Positions 20,360 to 30,223 of a stretch of DNA of 62,586 bases are shown in pieces. Origin of the DNA: Trichomonas tenax (taxonomy: Eukaryota > Parabasalia > Trichomonadida > Trichomonadidae); the NCBI GenBank assembly GCA_023091735.1, contig JALKBU010000196.1, positions 1 through 62,586 of the forward strand. The letters run 5' to 3'. Below the pieces are notes generated by a model, which saw only the letters and a program-made list of their open reading frames with translations, searched no databases and had not been told where the DNA came from. Position numbers and translations under genes: made by a program. The number at the start of each line of letters is the position of its first letter. The first letter of the stretch is position 1.

Positions 20360-21556
20360 TTACATTTCAAACTGATCCTCAGCACGATTCATTTGGATGC
20401 TTCGAAGACGAGCACGAACTTTCGATACAATATTGTTTTGTTCATTGATCTCGGAGCCTATCATTGAACCAGTGAGCTGCGATGTTTCTGCTTCTCTTGT
20501 GACGTCATCCAATATCTGAAGCTGATCCCATTGCATTCTTCTAAACTTAGAGACTGTTCTGCACAAGCTATCTGTTCTATAAAGCGTCTGGTCAACAGTC
20601 ATCGATATATCCTGCGTGTTTTTAGAGATATCGTAGAGAATATCTTCAAATGAACTTTCTGCCTTCGTGTGAGCGCTTGAGCGCAGATTAATAATAAGAT
20701 CGCGAATGTTTGAATTCTTGTTTTGGCTGAAGAATGCAATATCACTATCTAAGTCCCTCATGTGCTTTTGTCTATATACTGATTGTCTTTCTTCAAGTTG
20801 TCGAATCTTTTTATCAATTTCTCCATTTTGAGCATCAAGTTGGCGTCCGTATTCAGTCAAAAAGATTTCTTGCATGCGTAGTTTTCTCAATGTCTCAGTG
20901 AAATTGTTCTCTGTAGTTACATTCGAATTCGAGAAATTATTTAACGACAAAGTAAGTTGATCAAGAATAGAAACCAATTCATCTGTAACTTTATCATTTG
21001 CATCATCTATGTCACTAGAGTAAAATGGCGGGGGATTGCTCGTTGTTCTTTCTCGAGGTCGAATTAGGCGAGAAAGATATTCAAACTGGTCATTTATCTG
21101 TGAGTTTATCGAATTTTGAACAACAATATCTGGGATGACTTGTGTTTGGAACTCTTCTTGTATAATTGAATTTATATTGTTATTAAATTCGACAATAAAC
21201 TTATTGGAAAAATAATCAAGAGAAAAACTGTTTTCCATTATATAGTTAAACTCATCTATGAATGAATTGGACAAATCATGTAAGGAATTGTCGAGATAAG
21301 AAATAACGTTCGACTCGATTTTCGATTCTATTGACTTTTTAGGTGAGTTTTCTTTTGTATTCTTCACAATGCTACTATCTGAATCATCAAATGCATCAAA
21401 AGCACTCATTTTTGGAATTGGAGTTTTTGCATTTCTTTTTTTCGGGCGAAATTTATTCTGCTGTGTTTGAGGTTTGACTTCATTTTCGCTTGGAAGTTCA
21501 ACAGCCTCAAGAAGCATATCTAAATCGTCAGAATCGTCATTCGCTTTATTTTTCAT
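20360..21556 (-). CDS. Coiled-coil protein, unknown
   Basis: 398 residues. The N-terminal 75 residues are acidic and then basic and probably disordered (SDDLDMLLEAVELPSENEVK; KPQTQQNKFRPKKRNAK). Residues about 80-150 hold alternating hydrophobic/Asn segments. A long coiled coil starts near 215 (FTETLRKLRMQEIFLTEYGR, IDKKIRQLEERQSVYRQKHM). The C-terminal half contains VSKFRRMQWDQLQILDDVTR and ends with VRARLRSIQMN. The DLDMLLE start and following coil are reminiscent of transition-fibre protein FBF1, but this is weak. It is head-to-tail with the small charged protein at 19686-20147; the 212-nt gap carries that gene's motifs. Confidence 0.6.
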   Translation of the reverse strand: MKNKANDDSDDLDMLLEAVELPSENEVKPQTQQNKFRPKKRNAKTPIPKMSAFDAFDDSDSSIVKNTKENSPKKSIESKIESNVISYLDNSLHDLSNSFIDEFNYIMENSFSLDYFSNKFIVEFNNNINSIIQEEFQTQVIPDIVVQNSINSQINDQFEYLSRLIRPRERTTSNPPPFYSSDIDDANDKVTDELVSILDQLTLSLNNFSNSNVTTENNFTETLRKLRMQEIFLTEYGRQLDAQNGEIDKKIRQLEERQSVYRQKHMRDLDSDIAFFSQNKNSNIRDLIINLRSSAHTKAESSFEDILYDISKNTQDISMTVDQTLYRTDSLCRTVSKFRRMQWDQLQILDDVTREAETSQLTGSMIGSEINEQNNIVSKVRARLRSIQMNRAEDQFEM

Positions 21557-21850
21557 TATTTGTCACCTTTTATTCAGCATTTTTTATGCTGTTACGCCCG
21601 TAATTGAAAAGAATTCTTGTTTTTTTTGCATTCGAAACAATAAATCAACCTTCAAATTTAAGATAAATTAATGCTTTTCAGTTGCCCTATCAAGCTACTG
21701 AATTATGTATTAAAAACAAATCAAATTGATATTTGAATTAACTTCTTGATGTAAATATGGATTTCATAGATGAACAGAAAACAAAACATTTTATAGCAAA
21801 AGTAAAAATGATCAAGTTTGCAAGTAGAAAAGGGAAATAAAAAGCAAAAA
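21557..21850. other. Tandem spacer between SmD1 and the coiled-coil gene
   Basis: The SmD1 3' flank is also the 5' flank of the coiled-coil gene at 21556. AT-rich with no gene; no clear TGNCANGTAAA motif. Confidence 0.45.
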
Positions 21851-22186
21851 TTACCATTTTCTTTGTTCGAAGAGCTTTGGCTTGCGATCCTTTTCTTCTT
21901 TGGCTTCTCCATGACGCATCCTTGTTTTTGTTGGTGAATCGTCGACCAACAAAGTATCAAGGTTCAAAACGTCTGGTAATATGACGTAGCGAATTGATGC
22001 TCCACGTATTGTCAAATTTTCAAGTCTTTTTTCTTCTTGTCCTGGTGCTTTGATATGAACTAATCTGAGGTGCGTATTCATTGCAGAATCAACACCAACA
22101 ACTGTTCCCTTAATAACAGTGTTGTCCTTAAGTTCTACTGTGACTGTTTCTCTAACGAGTTTACGTAAGAAATGAACAAGTTTCAT
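21851..22186 (-). CDS. Small nuclear ribonucleoprotein Sm D1
   Basis: A 111-residue Sm-fold protein, core of the heptameric ring on U1, U2, U4 and U5 snRNAs. The Sm1 motif (residues about 1-45: MKLVHFLRKLVRETVTVELK, GTVVGVDSAMNTHL) and Sm2 (ENLTIRGASIRYVILPD, then LDTLLVDD) match Sm D1 closely, including the MKLVxFLxKL start and the IRG-x-x-IRY-x-ILPD signature. The C-terminal Arg-Gly repeats that are symmetrically dimethylated in animals, plants and yeasts are absent. The tail is instead short and Lys/Glu-rich (GEAKEEKDRKPKLFEQRKW). A TGACATGTAAA motif (minus-strand sense) is centred about 32 nt upstream of the ATG, at 22213-22223. Confidence 0.93.
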   Translation of the reverse strand: MKLVHFLRKLVRETVTVELKDNTVIKGTVVGVDSAMNTHLRLVHIKAPGQEEKRLENLTIRGASIRYVILPDVLNLDTLLVDDSPTKTRMRHGEAKEEKDRKPKLFEQRKW

Positions 22187-22688
22187 AAATTATAATGGCA
22201 TATTTTTGTCATTTTACATGTCAAAATATTGTTTCACTAATTTCAGAAACTTTCTTAACGATATCATGATATTTTCCACCCATATATAATTACATGGCCT
22301 TTTAGTATTCAAACATATCATATTCAAAATCAATAACGAAATATAACATAACTTTTGAAAAGATAAATAAATCTTAATGATTTCTAATGAAAACTATTCA
22401 ATTATTAAATTATAGCACATGTTCTCATCTAATAAAGTTCAAACTCTATATGAATATGCAAAAATCGATGTATGTCAAAAAAAAATCAAATTACATGGCA
22501 TAATTTCGTTTAATCGAAATTTACATGTCAATCCACCCCAAAAATATGAAATATGCGATACAATATATGGAGAATCAAAACATTATAAAAATATAAAAGA
22601 GGGGTGAACACTTTTCGTATCGTACTTCTTACAACTGGGAGCGTTTAGAAAACGGTTTTAAAACATTCTTCAAAAAAACAAAAAAAAA
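22187..22688. promoter_or_regulatory. Divergent intergenic region with TGNCANGTAAA motifs
   Basis: Spacer between SmD1 (minus) and the FOR20-like gene (plus). The plus strand carries TTTACATGTCA at 22213-22223, and TTACATGGCA and TTTACATGTCAA at 22491-22500 and 22520-22531. The first is placed for SmD1. The other two are about 160-200 nt before the plus-strand start and face away from it, so their target is unclear. No ORF with coding character is present. Confidence 0.5.
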
Positions 22689-23090
22689 ATGAGTTTAGAG
22701 AAAATGGCTCAGGACTGCCAGACAGAAATTTACGCCCAATTATGTGATTGTGGCGAACAGAAGGGTGTTAAAGATGAAGTTCTCACAAACGCCCAAGATA
22801 TGGCAACTGTTGCATGCAGAAACGTTCTTAACCCAGAAGAAACACCACTCAAGCAATTCACAGGCGTTCCAAAAGATAAAGCATTCGAACTTCAACTTAT
22901 TTATGATTTCTTAAAGCAAGCAGGATTTAATTTTGCCGCAAACTGCCTCAAATTTGAATCCCAGCAGCCAGAATTACTCGAAAACTTCAACCGTCGTCAG
23001 CTCGGTAAAGAATCTCACTTCTGTACATACGACAAGACACCATACCTTGTTCAGATTATTCGCGAAATTCAGCGCTTAGAGCAGCAATAA
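22689..23090 (+). CDS. FOR20/CEP20-like LisH basal-body protein
   Basis: A 133-residue protein whose layout matches the FOP/OFD1/FOR20 family, which acts at centriolar satellites and basal bodies. An N-terminal helix pair (EIYAQLCDCGEQKGVKDEVL, then ATVACRNVL) corresponds to the TOF dimerisation segment ('L...LE.KGVL..L.A.IRA.VF..L'). It is followed at about residues 70-95 by a LisH motif, ELQLIYDFLKQAGFNFAANC and LKFES, and by a short post-LisH tail, as in human CEP20 (174 residues). I infer a flagellar or basal-body role, which suits a multi-flagellate cell. Stop codon TAA is followed by A, giving the TAAA arrangement. Confidence 0.55.
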   Translation: MSLEKMAQDCQTEIYAQLCDCGEQKGVKDEVLTNAQDMATVACRNVLNPEETPLKQFTGVPKDKAFELQLIYDFLKQAGFNFAANCLKFESQQPELLENFNRRQLGKESHFCTYDKTPYLVQIIREIQRLEQQ

Positions 23091-23396
23091 ACCTCTTGAC
23101 TTTTATTTTTAGGTAAATACATATATCTTTGAATTCGAATTTACATAAATTCAACAATATAATGATATTAATATAATACTTACTATAGGAATATGTCTAA
23201 CTATGTATTTTTAATGACATTGTTAGGAATAACTCTGATGTATAAAAAAATTAATATAATATTCTTATATTCAATAGAAACACAGATATTTTTTAGATAA
23301 AAGTGTATTAAAAACAGGTTTTATAAGTGCAGCTAGATAAAATATTATATAAATAAGAAAAAATGATTAATTTTGTTCTATAATGAGAAATACATT
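23091..23396. other. Convergent 3' spacer
   Basis: AT-rich, between the 3' ends of the FOR20-like and ARM-like genes. No gene or motif seen. Confidence 0.5.
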
Positions 23397-24776
23397 TCAT
23401 TCTTCTTCAGGATAAAGAAGAGATCTAAGTGTATCTAATTCTTCGATATCATCTTCCAATGTTTCATTGAAAACTTCTCTAAAGAAATCAATTCTATCAG
23501 GATTGTTTTGAATTGTGATTAATGACATTTTGATGCCATGTGATATAAATACAGAGTCTTCCATTTCAATAAGATTAGGTAAATACTCTATCAGCTTTGA
23601 AAATCCCATTCCATCATTGAACATAATTTCATCTGAAAGTTCAGGGAAAAGATTCCAATGTTCAATTATCTCAGAAAGGAAAACAAGAATCAATCTCTTG
23701 AACTCCATTGACTCTTCATGTGTCACAAATTGATATATATGTCTTGCAAATCTTTGTACGCCAAAATCATTAACCAAATTGTATCTACTTTTGATTAAAA
23801 ATATAAATATCAAAAGAATGCTCTTTCTCATTGTTTGATCAGTGTCTTCTAAGTACAAATCTACGAGTTCATCTGTTGAAATGATACTTAATACAATGTC
23901 AACATTATGATTGACATTGAGGATCTCACATATGAAAAATAATACTTTGTGGATGATTGGAGTCATTTGTCTAAATTCTTCTAATCCAAATGCATTATTC
24001 CATATTCGAGTAACAGCGGAAATCATCGTTTCATTCTCAAGAAATTGCGCATCGGCTTTAATGAGATTTAAAAATATCTCTATCAATGTTATCGATGATT
24101 CAAAGTATTCATCAGAGTCCAATCCTTCACTTTCTAATGATTGATGAATTAATATTACATTTTTCATTATCTCATTGATATCATTAACTATTGTATATTT
24201 AACTCTTGAAACTGCCTTAACAAGATCGATATAAATAAAGAGGTATTCTATTGTATATCCTTCTTCTTCCTCTTGATTGACAGCAAAAGGAATCCATTTA
24301 AAATCAAACGGCTGACTTTGTTTGTGCTTTGGATTTTCAAGTCCTTTTATAAACATTTTGATGATTGGAGGGATAAATTCTAGTGATATTTCTTGTGTTG
24401 ATAATATCTTTAAAGGAAATTCTATAAAGAAATCATTCAAATAAAATTCAATCTTTGAGTGAAAACGGGAATCAAATATTAAAAGGATCTTAATCCATTG
24501 GATAGTGAAGTTTGATTCTGATGTTTCTATCTGATTCATTAATTTAGGTATGATATCTGAAAAATCGAATTTGTCATGTGCTTTTGATATTTCATTCTTA
24601 CAAAACTTCTTTAATTTTGTTATGCTTTCTATCTTTGCATCATTATCTAATACTTCTATACAAAAAGTTAATAAATTTTCAAATTCATGATAAATATCAT
24701 CTTCTTGGGAATTAATTGAACTATGGATTGTTTTCCGCCCATCCTTCTTTTCATTGTCATTGAGTTTGTATTCCAT
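23397..24776 (-). CDS. ARM/HEAT-like solenoid protein, unknown
   Basis: A 459-residue helical protein starting at MEYKLNDNEKKDGRKTIHSS. The next ATG upstream (24851) adds 25 aromatic-rich residues that look noncoding. From about residue 90 onward it consists of repeated helix pairs (FIPPIIKMFIKGLEN; YFESSITLIEIFLNLIKAD; HGIKMSLITIQNNPDRIDFF), as expected for an armadillo-like fold, and it ends in an acidic LLYPEEE. The gene at 48597-50018 has the same length, helix pattern and acidic tail, so the two may be distant paralogues of a trichomonad ARM-like family. No specific function can be assigned. Confidence 0.6.
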   Translation of the reverse strand: MEYKLNDNEKKDGRKTIHSSINSQEDDIYHEFENLLTFCIEVLDNDAKIESITKLKKFCKNEISKAHDKFDFSDIIPKLMNQIETSESNFTIQWIKILLIFDSRFHSKIEFYLNDFFIEFPLKILSTQEISLEFIPPIIKMFIKGLENPKHKQSQPFDFKWIPFAVNQEEEEGYTIEYLFIYIDLVKAVSRVKYTIVNDINEIMKNVILIHQSLESEGLDSDEYFESSITLIEIFLNLIKADAQFLENETMISAVTRIWNNAFGLEEFRQMTPIIHKVLFFICEILNVNHNVDIVLSIISTDELVDLYLEDTDQTMRKSILLIFIFLIKSRYNLVNDFGVQRFARHIYQFVTHEESMEFKRLILVFLSEIIEHWNLFPELSDEIMFNDGMGFSKLIEYLPNLIEMEDSVFISHGIKMSLITIQNNPDRIDFFREVFNETLEDDIEELDTLRSLLYPEEE

Positions 24777-25036
24777 GCATGCAAAATGAAGACAATAATG
24801 ATAAATGAATATTGAAAAACTCTGTTTGAATTTAAAATTTACCAAACTCAAAATAAATGACTCAAATTACTTAAAATAGATAATTAAAATGAATGGCTGG
24901 TTTAGTTTTCATTTTTGCTAATTATCTCAACAAATCATTTTGAAATATGGAATTTTGACCGATAAAATGGTAACCATAGGTTTTTTTCTATATAAATATC
25001 TGATAAAATTATTCACAAACCAAATCTCAAAAATTG

Positions 25037-25825
25037 ATGTCTAACGAGAGCATTCTCGGACTAACTGACGAAATAATACCGAAAAGTAAGTCAGTGAAGT
25101 TCAGTGCCAAGATTGAAGTCGATAGACACCAAAAAGACAGAACAGATAACCAAATTCAAAAATCTATTTTTCAAGATAAGTCCGTATACATAAATTTAAC
25201 AGACACTTTTCTTATTGGAAAGATACAAAATACATTAACAGCGGCAGGTGCAAAGGTTACGTTAGACTTTTTACTTGCGGAAATTATTATCACTCTAAAA
25301 CCTGTCAAATTCAATATCCCAACACCCACATTGTCAAGAGGTTCACTGCTGTTAAGAAATGCAAACATTCCACATGAATTACCAAAAGTCATATTGCTCA
25401 AACAGATTCCTTGGGTCTTTAGAGACCCTGAAACTGAAAAACAAGCCACAAACGATGATTTAATCATTGTAGCTGACCTATTTTCAAGATATCGACCGAT
25501 ATATCAAAAAGATAACCACAAACCACAGCTTCATTTCGGTAATATCCCAAAGGGATACACAATCACGCCATTTGAGCAAATCCCTTCAGATCTAGAACCG
25601 ATAATGAAGAAAATTCAATCTCATCTCAAGCCAAGAGATGAGGGTGACTATATAAGAGGGCCTCAAAATGGTGATTATTGTGAATTGTGCGGTTGTTCAT
25701 TCCAAAATGCTGAACAACATCATTCATCACCGGAACACAGTTGTAACTCAACAGATAATGAGTGGGAAGAGTTTGACAGTCTTTCCAACTACATTACTAC
25801 AACCAAATATCTTTCTATGTTTTAA
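25037..25825 (+). CDS. Dbf4-type regulatory subunit of Cdc7 kinase
   Basis: A 262-residue protein that I identify as Dbf4/ASK, the activator of Cdc7 kinase, which phosphorylates MCM helicase at origins. The C-terminal motif C is a textbook DBF zinc finger at about residues 213-235: CELC, nine residues, H, five residues, H (CELCGCSFQNAEQHHSSPEH), followed by the usual W-x-x-x-DSL. Motif M precedes it at about 150-190 (LIIVADLFSRYRPIYQKDNH, then GYTITPFEQ; compare 'V.D....YRP.Y....P.I......SPF'). The N-terminal segment (VYINLTDTFLIGKIQNTLTA and then AGAKVT) fits the BRCT-like motif N. It is much shorter than yeast (about 700) or human Dbf4. The start is the ATG at 25037. Confidence 0.8.
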   Translation: MSNESILGLTDEIIPKSKSVKFSAKIEVDRHQKDRTDNQIQKSIFQDKSVYINLTDTFLIGKIQNTLTAAGAKVTLDFLLAEIIITLKPVKFNIPTPTLSRGSLLLRNANIPHELPKVILLKQIPWVFRDPETEKQATNDDLIIVADLFSRYRPIYQKDNHKPQLHFGNIPKGYTITPFEQIPSDLEPIMKKIQSHLKPRDEGDYIRGPQNGDYCELCGCSFQNAEQHHSSPEHSCNSTDNEWEEFDSLSNYITTTKYLSMF

Positions 25826-25902
25826 ATTGTTTGAATATATTAAAAAAAATTATTTAAATATTTCGTGGTCATAACATTTGGTATGTGTGTGCAAATGGAA
25901 GA

Positions 25903-26280
25903 TCATGGTCTCAATTTAATTGGTGTAGGTGACCGTGGATTAGATCCATAGGTTGAAATCGTTGGTTTGGGTGCAAATCGTGTCTTCACAGAAGAATTGG
26001 ATGAAACTTCTTCAATGGGTTCTTCAACCGGTTCAACAACAAAAACTTCTTCATCTTCAATTTCTTCTGGATCAAATGAAACTTTGACCGGATCCCTAAT
26101 GTAGATCGGCCTTGGAATAACGCATGGGCGCCTATAAAGTTCAATTTATGATAATTGCGAATTTGATTCTCTGTATTTAATGAGTTCTTTTATTTCAGTA
26201 ACTGATCTCCTGATAGATCGGATCTCTTTTCTCAGGTCATCTTCGATTGTTGACACAGAGAAAACAAAGAAAAGAAACAT
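25903..26280 (-). pseudogene. Small secreted/membrane-type ORF interrupted by one in-frame TAA
   Basis: A single 126-codon frame runs from ATG at 26280 to TGA at 25903, broken only by TAA at 26146-26148. The first part is MFLFFVFSVSTIEDDLRKEI, a short hydrophobic leader followed by charged residues. After the TAA the frame continues with Pro-rich, acidic sequence (IELYRRPCVIPRPIYIRDPV, then EEIEDEEVFVVEPVEEPIEE). Codon usage stays coding-like on both sides and no second start codon is available, so this was one gene. No GTATGT or ACTAACACACAG splice signals span the stop. Motifs TGACATGACAT and TTTACACGACA (minus-strand sense) lie near 26409-26433. I recognise no family. Confidence 0.55.
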
Positions 26281-26682
26281 TTAAGGTTTAATGAACGATT
26301 ATTTTGATTTTAAAAATTTACTCTAAAATATTAATGTAGTATGTATAAAGATACAATATTAAGATCGTTGCAGATTGTGTAAAGTATTCAATTGGAAAGT
26401 TTGATTTTGTCGTGTAAATAAATGTCATGTCAAAAATAAATTCATACTTGTTTGAGATTGTTTCGATGAAATCCATTGTTTAATGCTACATAGAATAAGG
26501 TTCCATTGTCAAGCTGAAGGTTCTATGATGTGTTTTTTTTTTTATATTATACTATGAATTTCACTTTAATTATGTTTTGATAATGAAATATCTAAAACAT
26601 AGAAATGCGCTGATCGTAGCAGTACTTTGGAAGATAAAAAAACATGGTACACTTTAATATAATAACATATCAATAATTAAAA
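26281..26682. other. Spacer with weak promoter-type motifs
   Basis: AT-rich. Motif-like copies near 26409-26433 face the minus-strand ORF at 26280. No gene recognised. Confidence 0.45.
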
Positions 26683-27690
26683 CTAGTGTTTGAGAAAGCC
26701 ATAAAGCTCGATCTTTGGGATCATAGGTGTGATATTGTCATTCATGTCAAATCCAATCAATCTAAGCCTATATTTCCTAGATAAAATCCGTTTTGATATT
26801 TCGAATTTCTTTCTTCCGCTTTGCATATTTTTCCATTGGTAATTAACAATTCTATCGAGTTCTACCCAGTCGTAGTAATCCTGAAAGTCTTCGTATGGAG
26901 TGACCACGCTCCAACACTCCAAAACCCAAGAAGTAGGAAGTTCTTTGGATTCTGGATCGAAAAACAATTCATATTCGCTGAGTTCGAATGCGAATTGCTC
27001 ATTTAAGATCTCATATGCAACCCATGGCATGTTTGCTTTATTGTCGTTTCTTGTTTCACGAATTTCAAAATCTTTTGGCCCATTAATTAAACCTGGAGAA
27101 TTTTTGTTCTTTTTATCATAAATATATGCTTTAATGATCTTTCCTGGTGTATCTGGAGTGCTTTTAAGCTTCAAAAAGCCTTGGTTTCTTTGATCAACTG
27201 AAAGATATTTTTTGAATTTACTTGTGTTAATGAGATCAGCAACTTTAATTTTGGTTTCACTTGGTGATCCATCATCGTTGTGGACACCTTGGCCAACATT
27301 TAAACTAATATCGAATTCTTCATTTTCATTTAAATCGGTAACGATTCTTGATGCAATTTGCATGGACGCTAATACAGAATAGTTGTGGAAGTTAATGTTG
27401 TACTTTTGTTTGAACTTTGCCGCTTGATTTGCGTTGATTTGAGATTGTTTTATTTGATAGGCAGCATTTGGAATCTCTGCGAACTCTTTTTGCTCAACGC
27501 AATCAATTAAATCGTCGCCTGTAAATACTTGTAAGTATGAAAGATTGGAAATTGTCTGCGAAAAATTAAAATTCGTTTTTTCTAGTTCTTCCATGATTTC
27601 GTCTTCTGTGTACGGTGAGTCGTAAAGTGCACTTATTGCAATTGCGCTGATCATACTTTTGAAATCATCTTTATTATTTAAATTTTCCAT
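26683..27690 (-). CDS. F5/8 type C (discoidin-like) domain protein
   Basis: 335 residues starting at ATG 27690 (MENLNNKDDFKSMISAIAIS). The N-terminal 150 residues are helical and include a BTB-adjacent-like segment. The C-terminal 150 residues form a discoidin-type jelly roll: WVAYEILNEQFAFELSEYEL, WVLECWS-type strands, DWVELDRIVNYQW, then a KYRLRLIGFD strand and the terminal PKIELYGFL. This ending is the 'iElfG' signature of F5/8-C-like domains attached to intracellular trichomonad proteins; a degraded relative lies at 51597-52140. Binding partners are unknown. The ORF is intact. Confidence 0.6.
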   Translation of the reverse strand: MENLNNKDDFKSMISAIAISALYDSPYTEDEIMEELEKTNFNFSQTISNLSYLQVFTGDDLIDCVEQKEFAEIPNAAYQIKQSQINANQAAKFKQKYNINFHNYSVLASMQIASRIVTDLNENEEFDISLNVGQGVHNDDGSPSETKIKVADLINTSKFKKYLSVDQRNQGFLKLKSTPDTPGKIIKAYIYDKKNKNSPGLINGPKDFEIRETRNDNKANMPWVAYEILNEQFAFELSEYELFFDPESKELPTSWVLECWSVVTPYEDFQDYYDWVELDRIVNYQWKNMQSGRKKFEISKRILSRKYRLRLIGFDMNDNITPMIPKIELYGFLKH

Positions 27691-28035
27691 CAATAAAAAA
27701 ATGAAGGGGAGACCCCTAAAATTAAAAAAAAAGAGATTCTAAAATCACAACTTGATAGTCATTCAACTATCACATATTTTGACTGACATTCACGCATTGT
27801 GAAGTCGGAGATATTCAACACTGGTATTCTCTCACATTTTAGTTGATAATTGAGAGTGTATCTCGCCAATGCAGTGATATCATTGATAAGCAACCATATG
27901 GCACCTCTAAGAATATAAATATATCATATCACATTCGTTAAATATTACTATTTATCTATCTCTTGTTGATGTATCTTTAAGAAAGTAAAATATATGATTT
28001 TGTCATAAAATAAACTCAACATTTGCAATGCACAT

Positions 28036-28422
28036 ATGAAGTTAATAATATACTACAAATATAAAGACCCAAAATTGATTGATATTTTGCATATAACCTT
28101 ATTTTGCAATTTAGAAATCATAACCGCTTGCATTTCATTCATGTTCTGCAATTGTTTCTCATGTTTCAAATACCAAAAAGAGATGGTGGATTATGAAGCA
28201 TCAGATAACAGAGATGTCACGTATGATGAAAACGATCCAGTGACTTAAGGAATTGATTACAAAGACTACCTCAAGCGTATCAACTTAAATGCTCCATTGA
28301 ATAGCAAATGGTTAAAACATAATGATGTGAAGATTGTTTATAACAGAAGCAATTCTTATCTTACTATCCTAGTCCAGAATTATTTTGTTTTTCAAAAGAA
28401 AAAACTGTCAAATGTGATTTAA
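28036..28422 (+). pseudogene. Unrecognised small ORF with one in-frame TAA
   Basis: A 129-codon frame from ATG at 28036 to TAA at 28420-28422, broken by TAA at 28246-28248. The segment around the stop has the best coding character: MVDYEASDNRDVTYDENDPV before it, GIDYKDYLKRINLNAPLNSK after it. The first 45 codons are less convincing. I recognise no family. It is probably the remnant of a short gene. Confidence 0.35.
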
Positions 28423-29733
28423 AATATATGCTAATACCACACTCTACATATGAGTAAATGATTGTGAGTGTTGCGTACTGAAAGGTGTCACAAAAAGTGA
28501 CAATATATGACGTGTAAACATGAATATTTGACAAATAAATATTTACGTGGCATATGATCATAACTGATTATTGGAAGAATGATATCCTATATTTGTTTAA
28601 ATTTACTTTGAAAAGAAAAATTAAGTGCTTGATTGGGACTGGTAGCCAAGGTGCTAGCAATCCAGTCTACAGTTCTTCCTTACAGACTCGATCTTCGAAA
28701 TAATCAGCGATTTACTCTCCAGAATGCTTCCGAAAGGAGGAATTGTGGGCTCAATTGGCACAAATGTCCAAATCATAGCAATCCAAAATAAAACCTAAAA
28801 TTCCGACAACTTTACATGTCAGATAATATCGCTTTTTATATCACTTTTTCATGACAACTTTCGGTACGTGACAACTAAATATTTGTTAGGATAGTTCAAG
28901 TCGATAATCTAAAATATAAAATTAAAAAAAATATTGTTGCCTTTTGATGCTCAACAAGCGAAAATTACAATACATTCATGTAGTGTAGTAATTATGGTTA
29001 ATATAAAAACCAGAAAATGAAAATATATTGGATTTGTTACAAATACAGCATTAAATCTTAGGGAAATATCAAAATTAACGTTGGATTAAATGTTATTAAC
29101 ACATCATTAGTGAAAGATCGAACTAAATCTTGGCCTTAAAGATGAAATGTGATTTGGAGATTTGTTGGTAAATGCATCACTATGTTTCAATCACAGGATA
29201 TCACAATACTCATGAATTCCTTCACTGTGTAATGTTCAAAGAGATGTGTAATAACATTAAAAAAATGAAAATATCTGATCAAAAAAATCAAAATAGTTTA
29301 ATACAACATTATTCTATTGTGAATATATCGAAAAACAAAGAGCAATAAGGGAGATAAATCCACAAAACTAAAATCATTCGTACAGATTTCAGATTTGAGG
29401 AGTTCAATAAAAGGCCATCTTTTACATCCATACCATAACAGATTTATAGGGTCTCAGGAGTCCCAATATAGTGCTAATTTCGGGGATTAAAGGGATATCG
29501 TCACCTGTTACTTTTGAAATTCTCTATTGAAAAATTTTATAGCGAAAATATGATCTAAACATTATTAGATCAGCATATTGTTTGGCATAAAATTTATTCG
29601 CAGTTTTTTCTTGTTTATAGAAAATTTACCATGCATTTTACGGTTATTTTACAAACAGTTTTTCGTTTTTAATTGAATATTTTCTATAACATCTATGAAT
29701 TAAAAATTAAACAATCTTTCGTCAATTCGCATA
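28423..29733. other. Gene-poor AT-rich region
   Basis: Apart from the short island at 28621-28776 and the motif clusters at 28489-28552 and 28811-28870, I see nothing coding. The plus strand at 28489-28500 has GTCACAAAAAGTGAC, an interrupted palindrome. Confidence 0.5.
28621..28776 (-). pseudogene. Short ORF with in-frame TAG in a GC-richer island
   Basis: From ATG at 28774-28776 the minus strand reads MIWTFVPIEPTIPPFGSILE and continues to TAG at 28654-28656, then ten more codons to TAA at 28621. The island is clearly richer in G+C than its surroundings. On its upstream side it has a TGACATGTAAA motif (minus-strand sense) at 28811-28821, about 40 nt before the ATG, and more motifs lie at 28508-28552. 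It could be a small broken gene or a small structured RNA; I cannot decide. Confidence 0.3.
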
Positions 29734-30119
29734 ATGAACGCCCAATCAAATAAGAAGAGCCATTGCAGGACTAATTTCACAACGCAGGAGGACGCAAAGA
29801 TATTAGAATTGGCCGTAAAGTTCGGCGACAACAATTGGGATGTGATTGCTTCCCATTTTACAAATAGAAATGTGAGACAGTGCAGAGAAAGGTACCAAAA
29901 GTATTTATCACCGGACCTTGATAATAGCCCTTGGACGCCAGAAGAGGATGTATTGTTGACCGAGAAATTTTCAATTTATGGACCAAAATGGAAACTATTG
30001 CTGAATTCTTCCCGAAAAGGACAGAGATCTCTATAAAGAATAGGATGAACAGGATAAACAAATCGATACTCAAATCAATCAGAAAAATGAAAATTAATAA
30101 TAAATATCAATATATTTGA
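29734..30119 (+). pseudogene. Two-repeat Myb DNA-binding protein with a one-base frameshift
   Basis: The frame from ATG 29734 encodes a first Myb repeat (FTTQEDAKILELAVKFGDNN, WDVIASHF, RQCRERYQKYL) and the start of a second (SPWTPEEDVLLTEKFSIYGP, KW). At about 29995, just after TGGAAA, the frame breaks. One base later the +1 frame continues the second repeat (IAEFFPKRTEISIKNRMNR) to a TGA at 30117-30119. The simplest explanation is the loss of one base from a run of A. R2R3-like Myb proteins of about this size are abundant transcription factors in trichomonads. Either the locus is a recent pseudogene or the assembly has a homopolymer error. Confidence 0.75.
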
Positions 30120-30223
30120 ACTTTTCATAAATATTTTCAAAAAAAAAAAAATTTTGTTTCTTAATACTTTTGCTATTGTAAATAATTAACTTATCAAAAG
30201 TTAAATAATGTTCAAAAATATAA

